From an uncultured Mycobacterium sp. (GTDB lineage: Bacteria; Actinomycetota; Actinomycetes; Mycobacteriales; Mycobacteriaceae): a DNA stretch of 64,000 nucleotides. The stretch is taken from NCBI GenBank assembly GCA_900078375.1, contig FLQS01000078.1, positions 2,759 through 66,758 on the forward strand, in the 5' to 3' direction. A model generated the notes under the pieces. The model did no database searches. It was not told the DNA's origin and saw only the letters and a list, made by a program, of their open reading frames with translations. The position numbers were made by a program, and so were the translations under genes. Positions 16,519 through 24,774 of the stretch are shown here, piece after piece. How positions within the stretch are numbered: position 1 is the first letter of the stretch; every line of letters begins with the position of its first letter.

Positions 16519-17523
16519 ATGAGCACACTGCCGACGACGGTGCTGGGTGACGGACTGACGGTGAGCGCGATCGGTTTCGGCGGGATGGCGCTGACCCCGG
16601 TCTACGGCGCGGTCGACGACGCCGAATCGCTGGCGACCCTGCATCACTGCCTCGACGTGGGCATGACCTTCATCGACACCGCCAATATCTACGGCGTCGG
16701 CGCCAACGAGAGACTGATCGCCCGGCTGCTGGCCGATCGCCGTGACGAGGTTCAACTGGCGACGAAGTTCGGCATCGACGGTGACCCGACCACCGGGAAG
16801 CTCAAGGCCCGCGGTGACGCCGGGTACGTGCGGCAATGCATCGACGAGAGCCTCGGCCGGCTCGGCGCCGACACCGTCGACCTCTACTACATGCACCGCC
16901 GCGATCTGTCGGTCCCCATCGAGGAGACCGTCGGCGCGATGGCCGAGCTGGTCACCGCCGGCAAGGTGCGCCATCTGGGACTCTCTGAGGTGACCGCCGA
17001 CGAGCTGCGCGCCGCGGTGGCCGTGCACCCGATCGCGGCAGTGCAGAGTGAATGGTCGATCTGGAGCCGCGACGTCGAACGCAACGTCGTGCCCGCCGCA
17101 ATCGAGCTCGGTGTCGGCTTCGTGCCATATTCGCCGCTGGGCCGCGGTTTCCTGGCCGGCGCAGTCCGCTCGGCCGCCGATCTGTCGTCAGGCGGGGACC
17201 TGCGCAACCTCATGCCCCGGTTCGCCGGCGAGGCACTGGACGCGAATCTGGCTGTGGTGCAGGTGGTTTTGTCGGTTGCCGAACAGGTCGGTGCGACGCC
17301 GGCGCAGGTGGCACTGGCGTGGCTGCGGCAGCGCGCCGAGGCGTTGGGCGTGGCCTCGGTGCCGATCCCGGGGACGCGCCGTGCCACTCGGGTCGACGAG
17401 AACGCCGGCTCGCTGTCAGTGCACCTGAATCCGGAGCAGATGGCGGCGCTGGAGACCGCTGGGGCGACGGTGTCCGGCCACCGGTCGATCGACCCGGGTT
17501 GGGTGTCGTCGGCCCGCGAGTGA
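16519..17523 (+). CDS. Aldo/keto reductase
   Basis: A 334-aa NADPH-dependent (alpha/beta)8 oxidoreductase. It has the catalytic tetrad pattern: FIDTANIYG (Asp and Tyr), LATKFG (Lys) and YYMHRRD (His). The coenzyme region is near VPIPGTRRATRVDENAGS. Overall it resembles the AKR13/YakC group. The ATG at 16519 is 8 bp after GAGGAG; a GTG directly before it is the alternative start. The gene is divergent from the CBS gene, with a perfect CRP box between them. The substrate is unknown; small aldehydes and ketones are typical. Confidence 0.9.
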   Translation: MSTLPTTVLGDGLTVSAIGFGGMALTPVYGAVDDAESLATLHHCLDVGMTFIDTANIYGVGANERLIARLLADRRDEVQLATKFGIDGDPTTGKLKARGDAGYVRQCIDESLGRLGADTVDLYYMHRRDLSVPIEETVGAMAELVTAGKVRHLGLSEVTADELRAAVAVHPIAAVQSEWSIWSRDVERNVVPAAIELGVGFVPYSPLGRGFLAGAVRSAADLSSGGDLRNLMPRFAGEALDANLAVVQVVLSVAEQVGATPAQVALAWLRQRAEALGVASVPIPGTRRATRVDENAGSLSVHLNPEQMAALETAGATVSGHRSIDPGWVSSARE

Positions 17524-17548
17524 CGATCTGGCGTGTAGTAATAACCCC

Positions 17549-18379
17549 ATGATCGACATCACGCTGCTGGGCACTGGAAGCCCGATGATCGACCCGAACC
17601 GCGCCGGACCGTCGACCCTGGTGAAAGCCGGCGACTCGACGTTCCTGGTGGACTGCGGGCGCGGGGTGCTGATGCGGGCCGCCGCGGCCGGTATCGGCGC
17701 GGCCAACATCACCGCGCTGCTGCTGACCCATCTGCACAGCGACCACATCACCGATCTGTCCGACGTCATCACCACCCGCTGGGTGACGACGTTCGTGCCC
17801 ACCCCGCTACCGATCATCGGCCCGCCCGGCACCAAGGCTGTCGTCGAGGCGACGCTGGCCGCGCTGGCGCCCGACATCTCCTACCGCATCGGCCATCACC
17901 CCGACATCACCGAACCACCGTCGATTCAGGTGCACGAGTACACCGAGGGTCTGGTGTGGGACGACGGCGGTGTCCGCGTCATCGCGGCGCCCACCGACCA
18001 CCGGCCGGTCGAACCGACGCTGGGTTTCCGCGTCGAATACGACGGTGCCACCGTGGTGCTGGCCGGCGACACCGTGCCGTGTGCGAGCCTGGACACCCTC
18101 GCCGCGGGCGCAGACGCGTTGGTGCACACGGTGATCCGCGCGGATCTGGTGGCGCAGATACCGGTTCAGCGCCTCCGGGACATCCTCGACTACCACTCGT
18201 CGGTGGAGCAGGCCGCGGCCACCGCCGCCCGCGCCGGGGTCGGCACGCTGGTGCTCACCCACTACGTGCCGGCGCTGGTGCCCGGGCAGGAGGATCAGTG
18301 GCGGGCACTGGCGGCCACCGAGTTCAGCGGACCGGTGGAAATCGGGAACGATCTGCACCAGGTATCCGTCGGGAACTAA
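17549..18379 (+). CDS. Ribonuclease Z-type metallo-beta-lactamase protein (Rv2407 type)
   Basis: A 276-aa MBL-fold protein. The zinc motif is THLHSDH (residues 60-66), followed by further metal ligands in HHP, VLAGDT (Asp) and LVLTHYVP (His). The start MIDITLLGTGSPMIDPNRAG is typical of the ElaC/RNase Z branch. Family enzymes trim tRNA 3' trailers; actinobacterial members of this shorter type may instead hydrolyse small esters, so the substrate is not certain. It follows the aldo/keto reductase by 25 bp and precedes the PepSY gene by 27 bp, so the three probably form one transcription unit. Confidence 0.85.
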   Translation: MIDITLLGTGSPMIDPNRAGPSTLVKAGDSTFLVDCGRGVLMRAAAAGIGAANITALLLTHLHSDHITDLSDVITTRWVTTFVPTPLPIIGPPGTKAVVEATLAALAPDISYRIGHHPDITEPPSIQVHEYTEGLVWDDGGVRVIAAPTDHRPVEPTLGFRVEYDGATVVLAGDTVPCASLDTLAAGADALVHTVIRADLVAQIPVQRLRDILDYHSSVEQAAATAARAGVGTLVLTHYVPALVPGQEDQWRALAATEFSGPVEIGNDLHQVSVGN

Positions 18380-18406
18380 ACCACCGCGGCGCACGACTCA
18401 TGTGCG

Positions 18407-19951
18407 ATGACAACGACGGTGGAACCCTCGCGACGCACTGACTCCGCGGTGCTGCGCCGAATCTGGCGACTGCACTTCTGGGTGGGATTGTTTGCGGCTC
18501 CGGTGCTGGTGGTCCTCGCCTGCTCGGGGTTGGTGATCCTCTACAGCCAGCCACTGGACTCGCTGCTCAACGGCCATCTGTTGGCGGTCGAACCGGGGCC
18601 GCAGACCGTGCCGCTGGATGCGCAGGTCGCCACCGCCAAGCAACACGTCAGCGCCACCGACACTCTCGAAGCGGTCACGCCGCCCGACAGTCCGGGCTCA
18701 TCGACGCGGGTCGATTTCGTGTCCGCGACCGCGCAGGGCTACCCGCAGGCCGAAGCGAACGTCATCGGCGTGTTCGTCGATCCCTACACCGGCGCGTATC
18801 TGGGCCAGCGCGACCAGCTTTCGGGGTTGGTTGGGTGGGCCAATCAGCTGCACCGCATGTTCGGCAACGACGGACCACACGTGCAGCTACCATCGCTGGG
18901 GCACCTGATCAACCCGTCGGCGTATCCCGAATCCACGATCCCGGTGGGGATCGGCAATCTCTGGATGGAGCTGACCGCGACGTGGATTCTGGTGCTGCTG
19001 GCCAGCGGCGTCTATCTGTGGTGGCCCAGGGCGATCGAAGCCGCCAAGCCGCTGCTGAAAGTGCGCTGGCGCAGCGGCGGCCGGGTGCGGTGGCGCGATG
19101 TGCACGCACTGACCGGCGTGGTGATCGCCGTCATTCTGGCCGGCTACATCCTCTCGGGAATGACGTGGACGCGGTACTGGGGCGAGAACTGGCGGGCCGT
19201 CACCGCGACGGTCACGCCGTCGACCCGAATCGATGCTCCCTCGACGCCGGCGAAGCTCGGTGACTACGACCGCTTGGGTCGTCGCATCGCCTGGGCCGCC
19301 ACCGACGACCCGATCTACGCGTCGGCACCAGACGGCACCGCGGCCCGGCTGTCGTACGCCGATATCGACCGCATCGCCAAGGACGAGCACATGGTGCCCG
19401 GCTACTCGATCTTCCCGCCGTCGGACTCGACCCAGGACGGCGCCGAAGTGTACGGCAGCTACACGGTGGTCAATCGGTGGCCGCAGCGGGTTTCCGAACA
19501 GCGGACGTTGTACCTGAACCAGTTCACCGGCGCGACGATCGCCAATGCGACCGCCGCTGCGGACGGGGCGCTGTCGCGGTTGACCAGTTTCGGGATCGCC
19601 ATGCACATGGGCAACCAACTCGGTTGGCTCACGCGCATTTCGGCCACCGTCGCCTGCCTCGGTGTGCTGCTCAGTGCACTGACCGGTCTGCTGATGTGGT
19701 GGAAGCGACGCCCGTCCGGCCGTAGCGGTCTACCCGGCCCGGCCAGCCCGGCGACTCGCGCCAACACCCCGAAGCGGGCGATGGTCACGGTGGCCGTCGT
19801 CGCCATCGCACTCGGACTGCTGTTCCCCGCGTTCGGAATATCCCTGATCGTGGTACTCGTCGCCGAGGCGATCATCGCCGCTCGGCGTGATCATGCCAGC
19901 CGGGTAACCTCCACCACCACATCGAGATCGGTGGATCCCTCGCCGGAGTAG
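18407..19951 (+). CDS. PepSY-associated transmembrane protein (PiuB-like)
   Basis: A 514-aa membrane protein with four to five hydrophobic segments: LHFWVGLFAAPVLVVLACSG near the N-terminus, then WILVLLASGVYLWWPRA, VVIAVILAGYILSG, a segment near LGVLLSALTGLLMWWKRR, and a hydrophobic C-terminal pair. Two soluble extracytoplasmic parts contain PepSY-like sequence (AEANVIGVFVDPYTGAYLG; QRTLYLNQFTGATIANAT). PepSY_TM proteins are often linked to iron-siderophore uptake or peptidase inhibition. The last 61 bp overlap the end of the convergent transglutaminase gene. Confidence 0.87.
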   Translation: MTTTVEPSRRTDSAVLRRIWRLHFWVGLFAAPVLVVLACSGLVILYSQPLDSLLNGHLLAVEPGPQTVPLDAQVATAKQHVSATDTLEAVTPPDSPGSSTRVDFVSATAQGYPQAEANVIGVFVDPYTGAYLGQRDQLSGLVGWANQLHRMFGNDGPHVQLPSLGHLINPSAYPESTIPVGIGNLWMELTATWILVLLASGVYLWWPRAIEAAKPLLKVRWRSGGRVRWRDVHALTGVVIAVILAGYILSGMTWTRYWGENWRAVTATVTPSTRIDAPSTPAKLGDYDRLGRRIAWAATDDPIYASAPDGTAARLSYADIDRIAKDEHMVPGYSIFPPSDSTQDGAEVYGSYTVVNRWPQRVSEQRTLYLNQFTGATIANATAAADGALSRLTSFGIAMHMGNQLGWLTRISATVACLGVLLSALTGLLMWWKRRPSGRSGLPGPASPATRANTPKRAMVTVAVVAIALGLLFPAFGISLIVVLVAEAIIAARRDHASRVTSTTTSRSVDPSPE

Positions 19952-20730
19952 ATGCCCTTCAGCGGGGTCACGTCGGCGTAGTCCCGGCCGACGCCAACGC
20001 TGATGTACTGCTCGTTGATCTCGGAGTCGTTGGTCGGGTCGTAGTTCCACCAGCTCCCCGTCCACGCCTGAATCCAGGCGTGGCTCTGGCCGTCGACGGT
20101 GTCACCGACCACCGCGTTGCGCTTGGGGTGAAGATATCCCGATACGTAACGCGACGGAATTCCCATGCCGCGCAACAGAATCAGCGTCAGATGCGCGAAA
20201 TCCTGGCAGACGCCCTTGCCTTCGCGCAGTGCGTCGATGCCTGACGAATGCACACCGGTGGTGCCGGGAACGTATTTCAGTTCGCTGTGCGCCCATTGGG
20301 CGGCGGCGGTCACTGCCGCGTGCGGATCGGTCTCTTTGATGAGGCGCTTGCCGACCCGCTCGATCCGCCGGCTCGCCGGGGTGTAGTGCGTTGGGGTGAG
20401 TACCTCATCGAAGCGGTCCCGCACCGCCTCGGAAGCCAGTTCCTTCCACGACACTTCGCCTGTCGGTGCCTCGGGCTCCTCGGTCTCGACCACCGAGGAC
20501 GCCGTGACCTCCAATTCGGTGTGCGGCGCGTGCAGGTCGAAAGCCGTTACCGCCGTGCCCCAATAGTCGACGTAGCGGTAGGACCGGGTGGCTGGAATGG
20601 TTTCGACACGGTTGAGGATGACGTTCTGCCGGGAATCCGAGCGCGGCGTCAGCCGGGCTTCGTTGTAGGAGGCGGTAACCGGTGACTTGTAGGCGTACCC
20701 CGTCGCGTGCACAACCCGCATGCGCCACAT
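19891..20730 (-). CDS. Transglutaminase-like cysteine protease-fold protein (Rv2409c type)
   Basis: A 279-aa protein with an N-terminal bacterial transglutaminase beta domain (MRVVHATGYAYKSPVTASYN) and a C-terminal catalytic core. The triad is visible as GVCQDFAHL (Cys175), SHAWIQAW (His217) and NYDPTN (Asp231). Members act as transglutaminases, amidases or peptide hydrolases. Its ATG follows the TAA of the alpha-E gene directly (TAAATG), and that gene overlaps the ATP-grasp gene by one base, so the three are one operon. This trio is widely conserved in bacteria and thought to build or process an amide-linked peptide modification; no product is established. Confidence 0.9.
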   Translation of the reverse strand: MWRMRVVHATGYAYKSPVTASYNEARLTPRSDSRQNVILNRVETIPATRSYRYVDYWGTAVTAFDLHAPHTELEVTASSVVETEEPEAPTGEVSWKELASEAVRDRFDEVLTPTHYTPASRRIERVGKRLIKETDPHAAVTAAAQWAHSELKYVPGTTGVHSSGIDALREGKGVCQDFAHLTLILLRGMGIPSRYVSGYLHPKRNAVVGDTVDGQSHAWIQAWTGSWWNYDPTNDSEINEQYISVGVGRDYADVTPLKGIYSGEGSTDLDVVVEVTRLA

Positions 20731-21708
20731 TTAGATCTCACCTTCCTCGATGACCAGCTCGGCCTGCTGCCCCGCGTCTGACCACGCCACCCACGGTGCG
20801 GAGTGGAAGTACTGCAGTGCCACCGCTTCTCCGACATCGCGACACGTCTCCTGCAAGTCGGCGAGCCGTTCTTCCAGCGATTCGAGCAGCACACCCGGCC
20901 GGATGAATTCCAGCTCGCTGCGGGCCCGCCCGAGCAGCCGCTGCGCCTCGGCGGTGGAGCCGAGGCGGTTGTGCGGACGGTGCATCAGTTCGTCGAGGCT
21001 GTGCTCGGCCAGCTTGAGCGAGTAGTAGATCGATCGCGGGAAAAGCCGGTCCAACAACATGAATTCGACGACCCGGCTGGCGTCTAGCACACCGCGGTAG
21101 GTGCGCAGATAGGTGTCGTGGGCGCCGGCCGACCGCAGCACCGTCACCCACGCCGGCGAGGATGCGCTGTCCCCGACCCGGGATAGCAACAGCCGCACCG
21201 TCATATCGACCCGTTCGATGGCTCGCCCGAGCACCAGGAACCGGTAGCCGTCGTCGCGCGACAGTGTCGAGTCGGCCAGCCCCGCGAACATCGCCGCCCG
21301 GCCCTCGATGAAGCTGAAGAACTCGTGTGGGCCCAGGCGGCGCGCCGCGCGCTCCCGTTCGGGCAACGCGTTGTAGGTGGTGTTCAGGCACTCCCACATG
21401 TCGGTGGACGTGACTTCCCGTGCAGATCGCGCGTTTTCGCGCGCCGCAGAGATCGCGTCAACGATCGAACAGCCACCCTCCAACTCTCGGCTGAACGCCA
21501 CCAGGTCGGTCAGTGACCACAGGTCGAGCTGGTGTTTGGGCGACTCGATGCCCAGCACCTGCAGCAGCACCCGGGAGGTGTGGTCGGGGTCGACGCTGGA
21601 GTCCTCGAGCAGCTGGTGGACGGTGATATCGAGAATGCGTGCGGTGTCGTCGGCCCGCTCGACATAGCGTCCGATCCAGTAGAGCGCCTCGGCATTGCGG
21701 GCCAGCAT
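20731..21708 (-). CDS. Alpha-E domain protein (Rv2410c type)
   Basis: A 325-aa all-helical protein with the DUF403/alpha-E start MLARNAEALYWIGRYVERADDTARILD and the conserved internal repeat of ER motifs (VLGRAIERVDMTVRLLLSR). Alpha-E proteins have no described activity and occur almost only with circularly permuted ATP-grasp and transglutaminase-like genes, as here. The start shares one base with the ATP-grasp stop (TGATG); the stop abuts the transglutaminase start. It is probably a scaffold or substrate-binding partner of the complex. Confidence 0.9.
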   Translation of the reverse strand: MLARNAEALYWIGRYVERADDTARILDITVHQLLEDSSVDPDHTSRVLLQVLGIESPKHQLDLWSLTDLVAFSRELEGGCSIVDAISAARENARSAREVTSTDMWECLNTTYNALPERERAARRLGPHEFFSFIEGRAAMFAGLADSTLSRDDGYRFLVLGRAIERVDMTVRLLLSRVGDSASSPAWVTVLRSAGAHDTYLRTYRGVLDASRVVEFMLLDRLFPRSIYYSLKLAEHSLDELMHRPHNRLGSTAEAQRLLGRARSELEFIRPGVLLESLEERLADLQETCRDVGEAVALQYFHSAPWVAWSDAGQQAELVIEEGEI

Positions 21709-23282
21709 CAGTGCATCACCTGCTGTTGCTGCTGCTGGTTCTGCTGTTGTTGCCCCTGCTGTTGCTGCTGATTCTGCTCGGCGCCCTTTTCGGCGACCGG
21801 CGCCTTGGCCGCCTTGGGAATCTTGCGGACGACCTCGGCGGCGCCGAGCTCGCGGGCCGCGACCGAGGTCTTCGAGGCCAGCACCCAGGTGTCCTTGGAT
21901 CCACCGCCCTGGCTGGAGTTCACCACCAGCGACCCCTCAATCAACGCGGTGCGGGTCAGCCCGCCGGGCAGCACCCATACCTCCTCGCCGTCGTTGACGG
22001 CGAACGGGCGCAGGTCGACGTGCCGGGGCGCCAGGGCATCCCCGACCTTGGTCGGCACCGTCGACAGCTGCACCACCGGCTGGGCGATCCAGCCCCGGGG
22101 ATCGCCGATGACCTTCTTGCGGATGGCCGCCAGCTCCTTCTCGGAGGCGTCCGGGCCGAACACGATCCCGTAGCCGCCCGAACCTTCGACCGGTTTGATC
22201 ACCAGTTCATCGAGGCGGTCGAGCACCTCTTCGCGTTCGGTGTCGAGCCAGCACCGCAATGTGTCGACGTTGGCCAGCAACGGTTTCTCACCGAGGTAGT
22301 ACTCGATGATGGTCGGCACGTAGGTGTAGACCAGCTTGTCGTCGCCGACACCGTTGCCGACCGCACTGGAGATCACCACGTTGCCGGCCCGCGCGGCGTT
22401 GAGGAGCCCCGCCACCCCGAGCACGGAGTCGGGGCGGAACTGCATGGGGTCGAGGTAGTCGTCGTCGATGCGGCGGTAGATGACGTCGACCTGACGCTCG
22501 CCCTCGGTGGTGCGCATGTAGACCACGTTGTCGCGACAGAACAGGTCGCGGCCCTCGACGAGTTCGACGCCCATCTGCCGGGCCAGCAGAGAGTGCTCGA
22601 AGTACGCGGAGTTGAACGGGCCCGGCGTGAGCACGACGACGGTGGGGTCGGCCTCGTTGGTGGCCGCGGCGTTGCGCAGCGCCCGCAGCAGATGAGACGA
22701 GTAGTCGCCGACCGCGCGCACCCGATGGGTGGCGAACAGGTTCGGAAAGACCCGGGCCATGGTGCGCCGGTTCTCCATGACGTAGGAGACCCCAGACGGC
22801 GACCGCAGGTTGTCCTCGAGCACCCGGAAGGTGCCCTGGGCGTCACGGACCAGGTCGATACCGGCGACATGGATGCGTACCCCGTTTGGCGGGTTGATCC
22901 CGGCGGCCTGCCGGTGGAAGTGCTCGCAGGAGGTGACCAGCCGGCGCGGGATGACCCCGTCGCGCAGGATCTCCTGGTCGCCGTAGATGTCGTCGAGATA
23001 CATCTCCAGCGCTTTGACCCGCTGGGTGATGCCGCGCTCGAGCCGGGACCATTCGGCGGCGGAGATGACGCGCGGCACCAGGTCGAGCGGGAAGGGCCGC
23101 TCCTGGCCGGACAGCGAGAAGGTGATGCCCTGGTCGATGAACGCGCGGCCCAGCGCCTCGGCCCTGGCCTCGAGCTCGTCGGCGTCCGACGGGGCGAGCT
23201 CGGCGAAGATGCCTTTGTATGGCCCGCGGACGTTGCCCTGGTTGTCGAACATCTCGTCGAACGCCTTGGCGTAGGAGCCCAT
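21708..23282 (-). CDS. Circularly permuted type 2 ATP-grasp protein with poly-glutamine tail (Rv2411c type)
   Basis: A 524-aa protein. From MGSYAKAFDEMFD (ATG 23282; the upstream frame lacks family sequence) it shows the circularly permuted ATP-grasp order: RVLEDNLRSPSGVSYVMENR, VVVLTPGPFNSAYFEHSLLA, LVIKPVEGSGGYGIVFGP and FAVNDGEEVWVLPGGLTR. ATP-grasp enzymes ligate a carboxylate to an amine or thiol via an acyl phosphate. The last 23 residues are exceptional: 16 are glutamine, in runs of five, four and six broken by Gly and Asn. It is the first gene of the operon with the alpha-E and transglutaminase-like genes. Confidence 0.9.
   Translation of the reverse strand: MGSYAKAFDEMFDNQGNVRGPYKGIFAELAPSDADELEARAEALGRAFIDQGITFSLSGQERPFPLDLVPRVISAAEWSRLERGITQRVKALEMYLDDIYGDQEILRDGVIPRRLVTSCEHFHRQAAGINPPNGVRIHVAGIDLVRDAQGTFRVLEDNLRSPSGVSYVMENRRTMARVFPNLFATHRVRAVGDYSSHLLRALRNAAATNEADPTVVVLTPGPFNSAYFEHSLLARQMGVELVEGRDLFCRDNVVYMRTTEGERQVDVIYRRIDDDYLDPMQFRPDSVLGVAGLLNAARAGNVVISSAVGNGVGDDKLVYTYVPTIIEYYLGEKPLLANVDTLRCWLDTEREEVLDRLDELVIKPVEGSGGYGIVFGPDASEKELAAIRKKVIGDPRGWIAQPVVQLSTVPTKVGDALAPRHVDLRPFAVNDGEEVWVLPGGLTRTALIEGSLVVNSSQGGGSKDTWVLASKTSVAARELGAAEVVRKIPKAAKAPVAEKGAEQNQQQQQGQQQQNQQQQQQVMH
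21717..21778. repeat. CAG/CAA trinucleotide tract encoding the poly-Gln tail
   Basis: The minus strand reads as an interrupted CAG/CAA repeat of about twenty codons, at the 3' end of the ATP-grasp gene. Mixed CAG and CAA codons limit slippage, but the array is a likely site of length variation between strains. Confidence 0.8.
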
Positions 23283-23433
23283 GTCGTTGTAGCCACCGAA
23301 GATATGGTCGTGTCGGTGCGGTTGTCGCGAACCGTTACGCGACGTCCGGCTGGCTTCCGAAGGCAGGGTACGAAGGCGCACCCGTCACATGCTGCCCCAA
23401 TCTCGTCGTTTCGGCAGGCCAGTGAGCTCCACT

Positions 23434-23463
23434 TTGGGAGATTCGAGTCCTGACTGGTACCCT
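23434..23463 (+). promoter_or_regulatory. Probable SigA promoter of rpsT
   Basis: TTGGGA (23434-23439) and TACCCT (23458-23463), 18 bp apart, fit the mycobacterial SigA pattern (TTGnnn, TAnnnT). They lie about 75 bp upstream of the rpsT start. The 255-bp space between the ATP-grasp start and rpsT must also hold the divergent promoter of the ATP-grasp operon. Confidence 0.4.
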
Positions 23464-23538
23464 GAGCAGTCGCTGCACGTGGGCCCGACGGCCCCGGCAA
23501 GACCGAGACCCCCAAGCTTGAAGACGAGGAATTAACGC

Positions 23539-23799
23539 GTGGCCAACATCAAGTCGCAGGAAAAGCGTATTCGCACCAACGAGAAGCGCCGGGTGCGCAA
23601 CAAGTCGGTGAAGAGCTCGCTCCACACTGCGATCCGCGGATTCCGTGACGCAGCCTCCGGGGGCGACAAAGACAAGGCCGCCGAGTTGCTGGCGTCGACC
23701 AGCCGCAAGCTGGACAAGGCTGCCAGCAAGGGCGTGATCCACAAGAACCAGGCGGCCAACAAGAAGTCCGCGTTGGCTCAGGTCTTCAACAAGATCTGA
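23539..23799 (+). CDS. rpsT: 30S ribosomal protein S20
   Basis: The product is 86 aa, highly basic, with the S20 sequence ANIKSQEKRIRTNEKRRVRNKSVKSSL...HKNQAANKKSALAQVFNKI. It binds 16S rRNA early in 30S assembly. Translation starts at GTG 23539 after GACGAGGA. Its stop codon abuts the stop of the convergent holA gene with no bases between, so transcription from both sides must end inside the neighbouring gene or be read through. Confidence 0.97.
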   Translation: MANIKSQEKRIRTNEKRRVRNKSVKSSLHTAIRGFRDAASGGDKDKAAELLASTSRKLDKAASKGVIHKNQAANKKSALAQVFNKI

Positions 23800-24774
23800 T
23801 CAATCCCGGCCGCTACCGGCGGCCAGGTGCGCGACCTTGCGCACCGCATCCTCAAGGGCGTAGTCGGCATCAGCCGCTACGCCTTTGACATCTGCATTCA
23901 ACCTCGCCACCAGCCGGATCGCCGTCGCCACCTTGTCGCGTGACCAACGTCGCGACTGTTTCTGCGCCTTCTGGATGCGCCAGGGCGGCATGCCGAGCTC
24001 GCCGGCCAGTCGGTAGGGGTCTCCCGACAGCGGGCCCACCCGGGCGATTGTGTGCAATGCCTCGGCGAGGGCGTCGGCCAGGACGACGTGCGGCACGCCG
24101 GCGATCATCGCCCACCGCAGTGCCTCGGCCGACCCGGCGATATCGCCCACCACGGCCTTGTCGGCGATCTCGAAGCCGGTGACCTCTGCCTTGCCGCTGT
24201 GATACCGGCGGACCGCGACGGCGTTGATCTGGCCGTCGGTGTCGGCTACCAGCTGCGAGCAGGCCGCGGCGAGTTCCCGGATATCGGAGCCGACGGCGTC
24301 GAGCATTGCGGTGACGGTGTCGTCGTCGACCTTGATCCTGTGCGCGCGGAACTCGGCGCGCACGAAGTCGGCCCGTTCGGCGGCCTTCGTGATCTTGGCG
24401 CAGGGATGCACCTGGGCGCCGAGCTTCTTCAGCTGATCGGCCAGCGCCTTGGCGCGCCCGCCGCCGGTGTGCACGACCGCCAGCACGGTGCCGGGCGGCA
24501 GGTCGGCGGCCGCCGTGGCGATCAGCTCGACGGCATCCTTGCCGGCTTCGGCGGCCGACTCGAGCACCACCACCCGCTCGTCGGCGAACAACGACGGGCT
24601 GAGCAGCTCGGCGAGCTCGTTGACCGACACCTCGCCGGCGCGTAACCGGTCCACCGGGACGTCGGCGTTGCCCGCCGTGGCGCGGGCGGCCCGCAGCACC
24701 TCGGAGATGGCGCGGTCGACGAGAAGCTCCTCGTCACCCAGGATCAGATGCAGGCCTGCCGTCTCGCTCACCAC
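23800..24774 (-). CDS. holA: DNA polymerase III subunit delta
   Basis: A 324-aa clamp-loader subunit that opens the beta clamp. The N-terminal domain begins LHLILGDEELLVDRAISEVLR; the lid region includes AEFRAHRIKVDDDTVTAMLDAVGSDIRELAAACSQL, typical of HolA; and the C-terminal helical collar ends with RLVARLNADVKGVAADADYALED. The GTG start lies inside the last 41 bp of comEC, so it is co-transcribed with comEA-comEC. Confidence 0.93.
   Translation of the reverse strand: MVSETAGLHLILGDEELLVDRAISEVLRAARATAGNADVPVDRLRAGEVSVNELAELLSPSLFADERVVVLESAAEAGKDAVELIATAAADLPPGTVLAVVHTGGGRAKALADQLKKLGAQVHPCAKITKAAERADFVRAEFRAHRIKVDDDTVTAMLDAVGSDIRELAAACSQLVADTDGQINAVAVRRYHSGKAEVTGFEIADKAVVGDIAGSAEALRWAMIAGVPHVVLADALAEALHTIARVGPLSGDPYRLAGELGMPPWRIQKAQKQSRRWSRDKVATAIRLVARLNADVKGVAADADYALEDAVRKVAHLAAGSGRD

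Noticed and set aside
21717..21778. CRISPR-like repeat array
   Set aside because: It is a CAG/CAA codon tract inside a coding frame, without spacers.
21639..23453. 604-aa plus-strand ORF antisense to the ATP-grasp gene
   Set aside because: Shadow frame with Leu runs from the antisense of the CAG tract; no domain.
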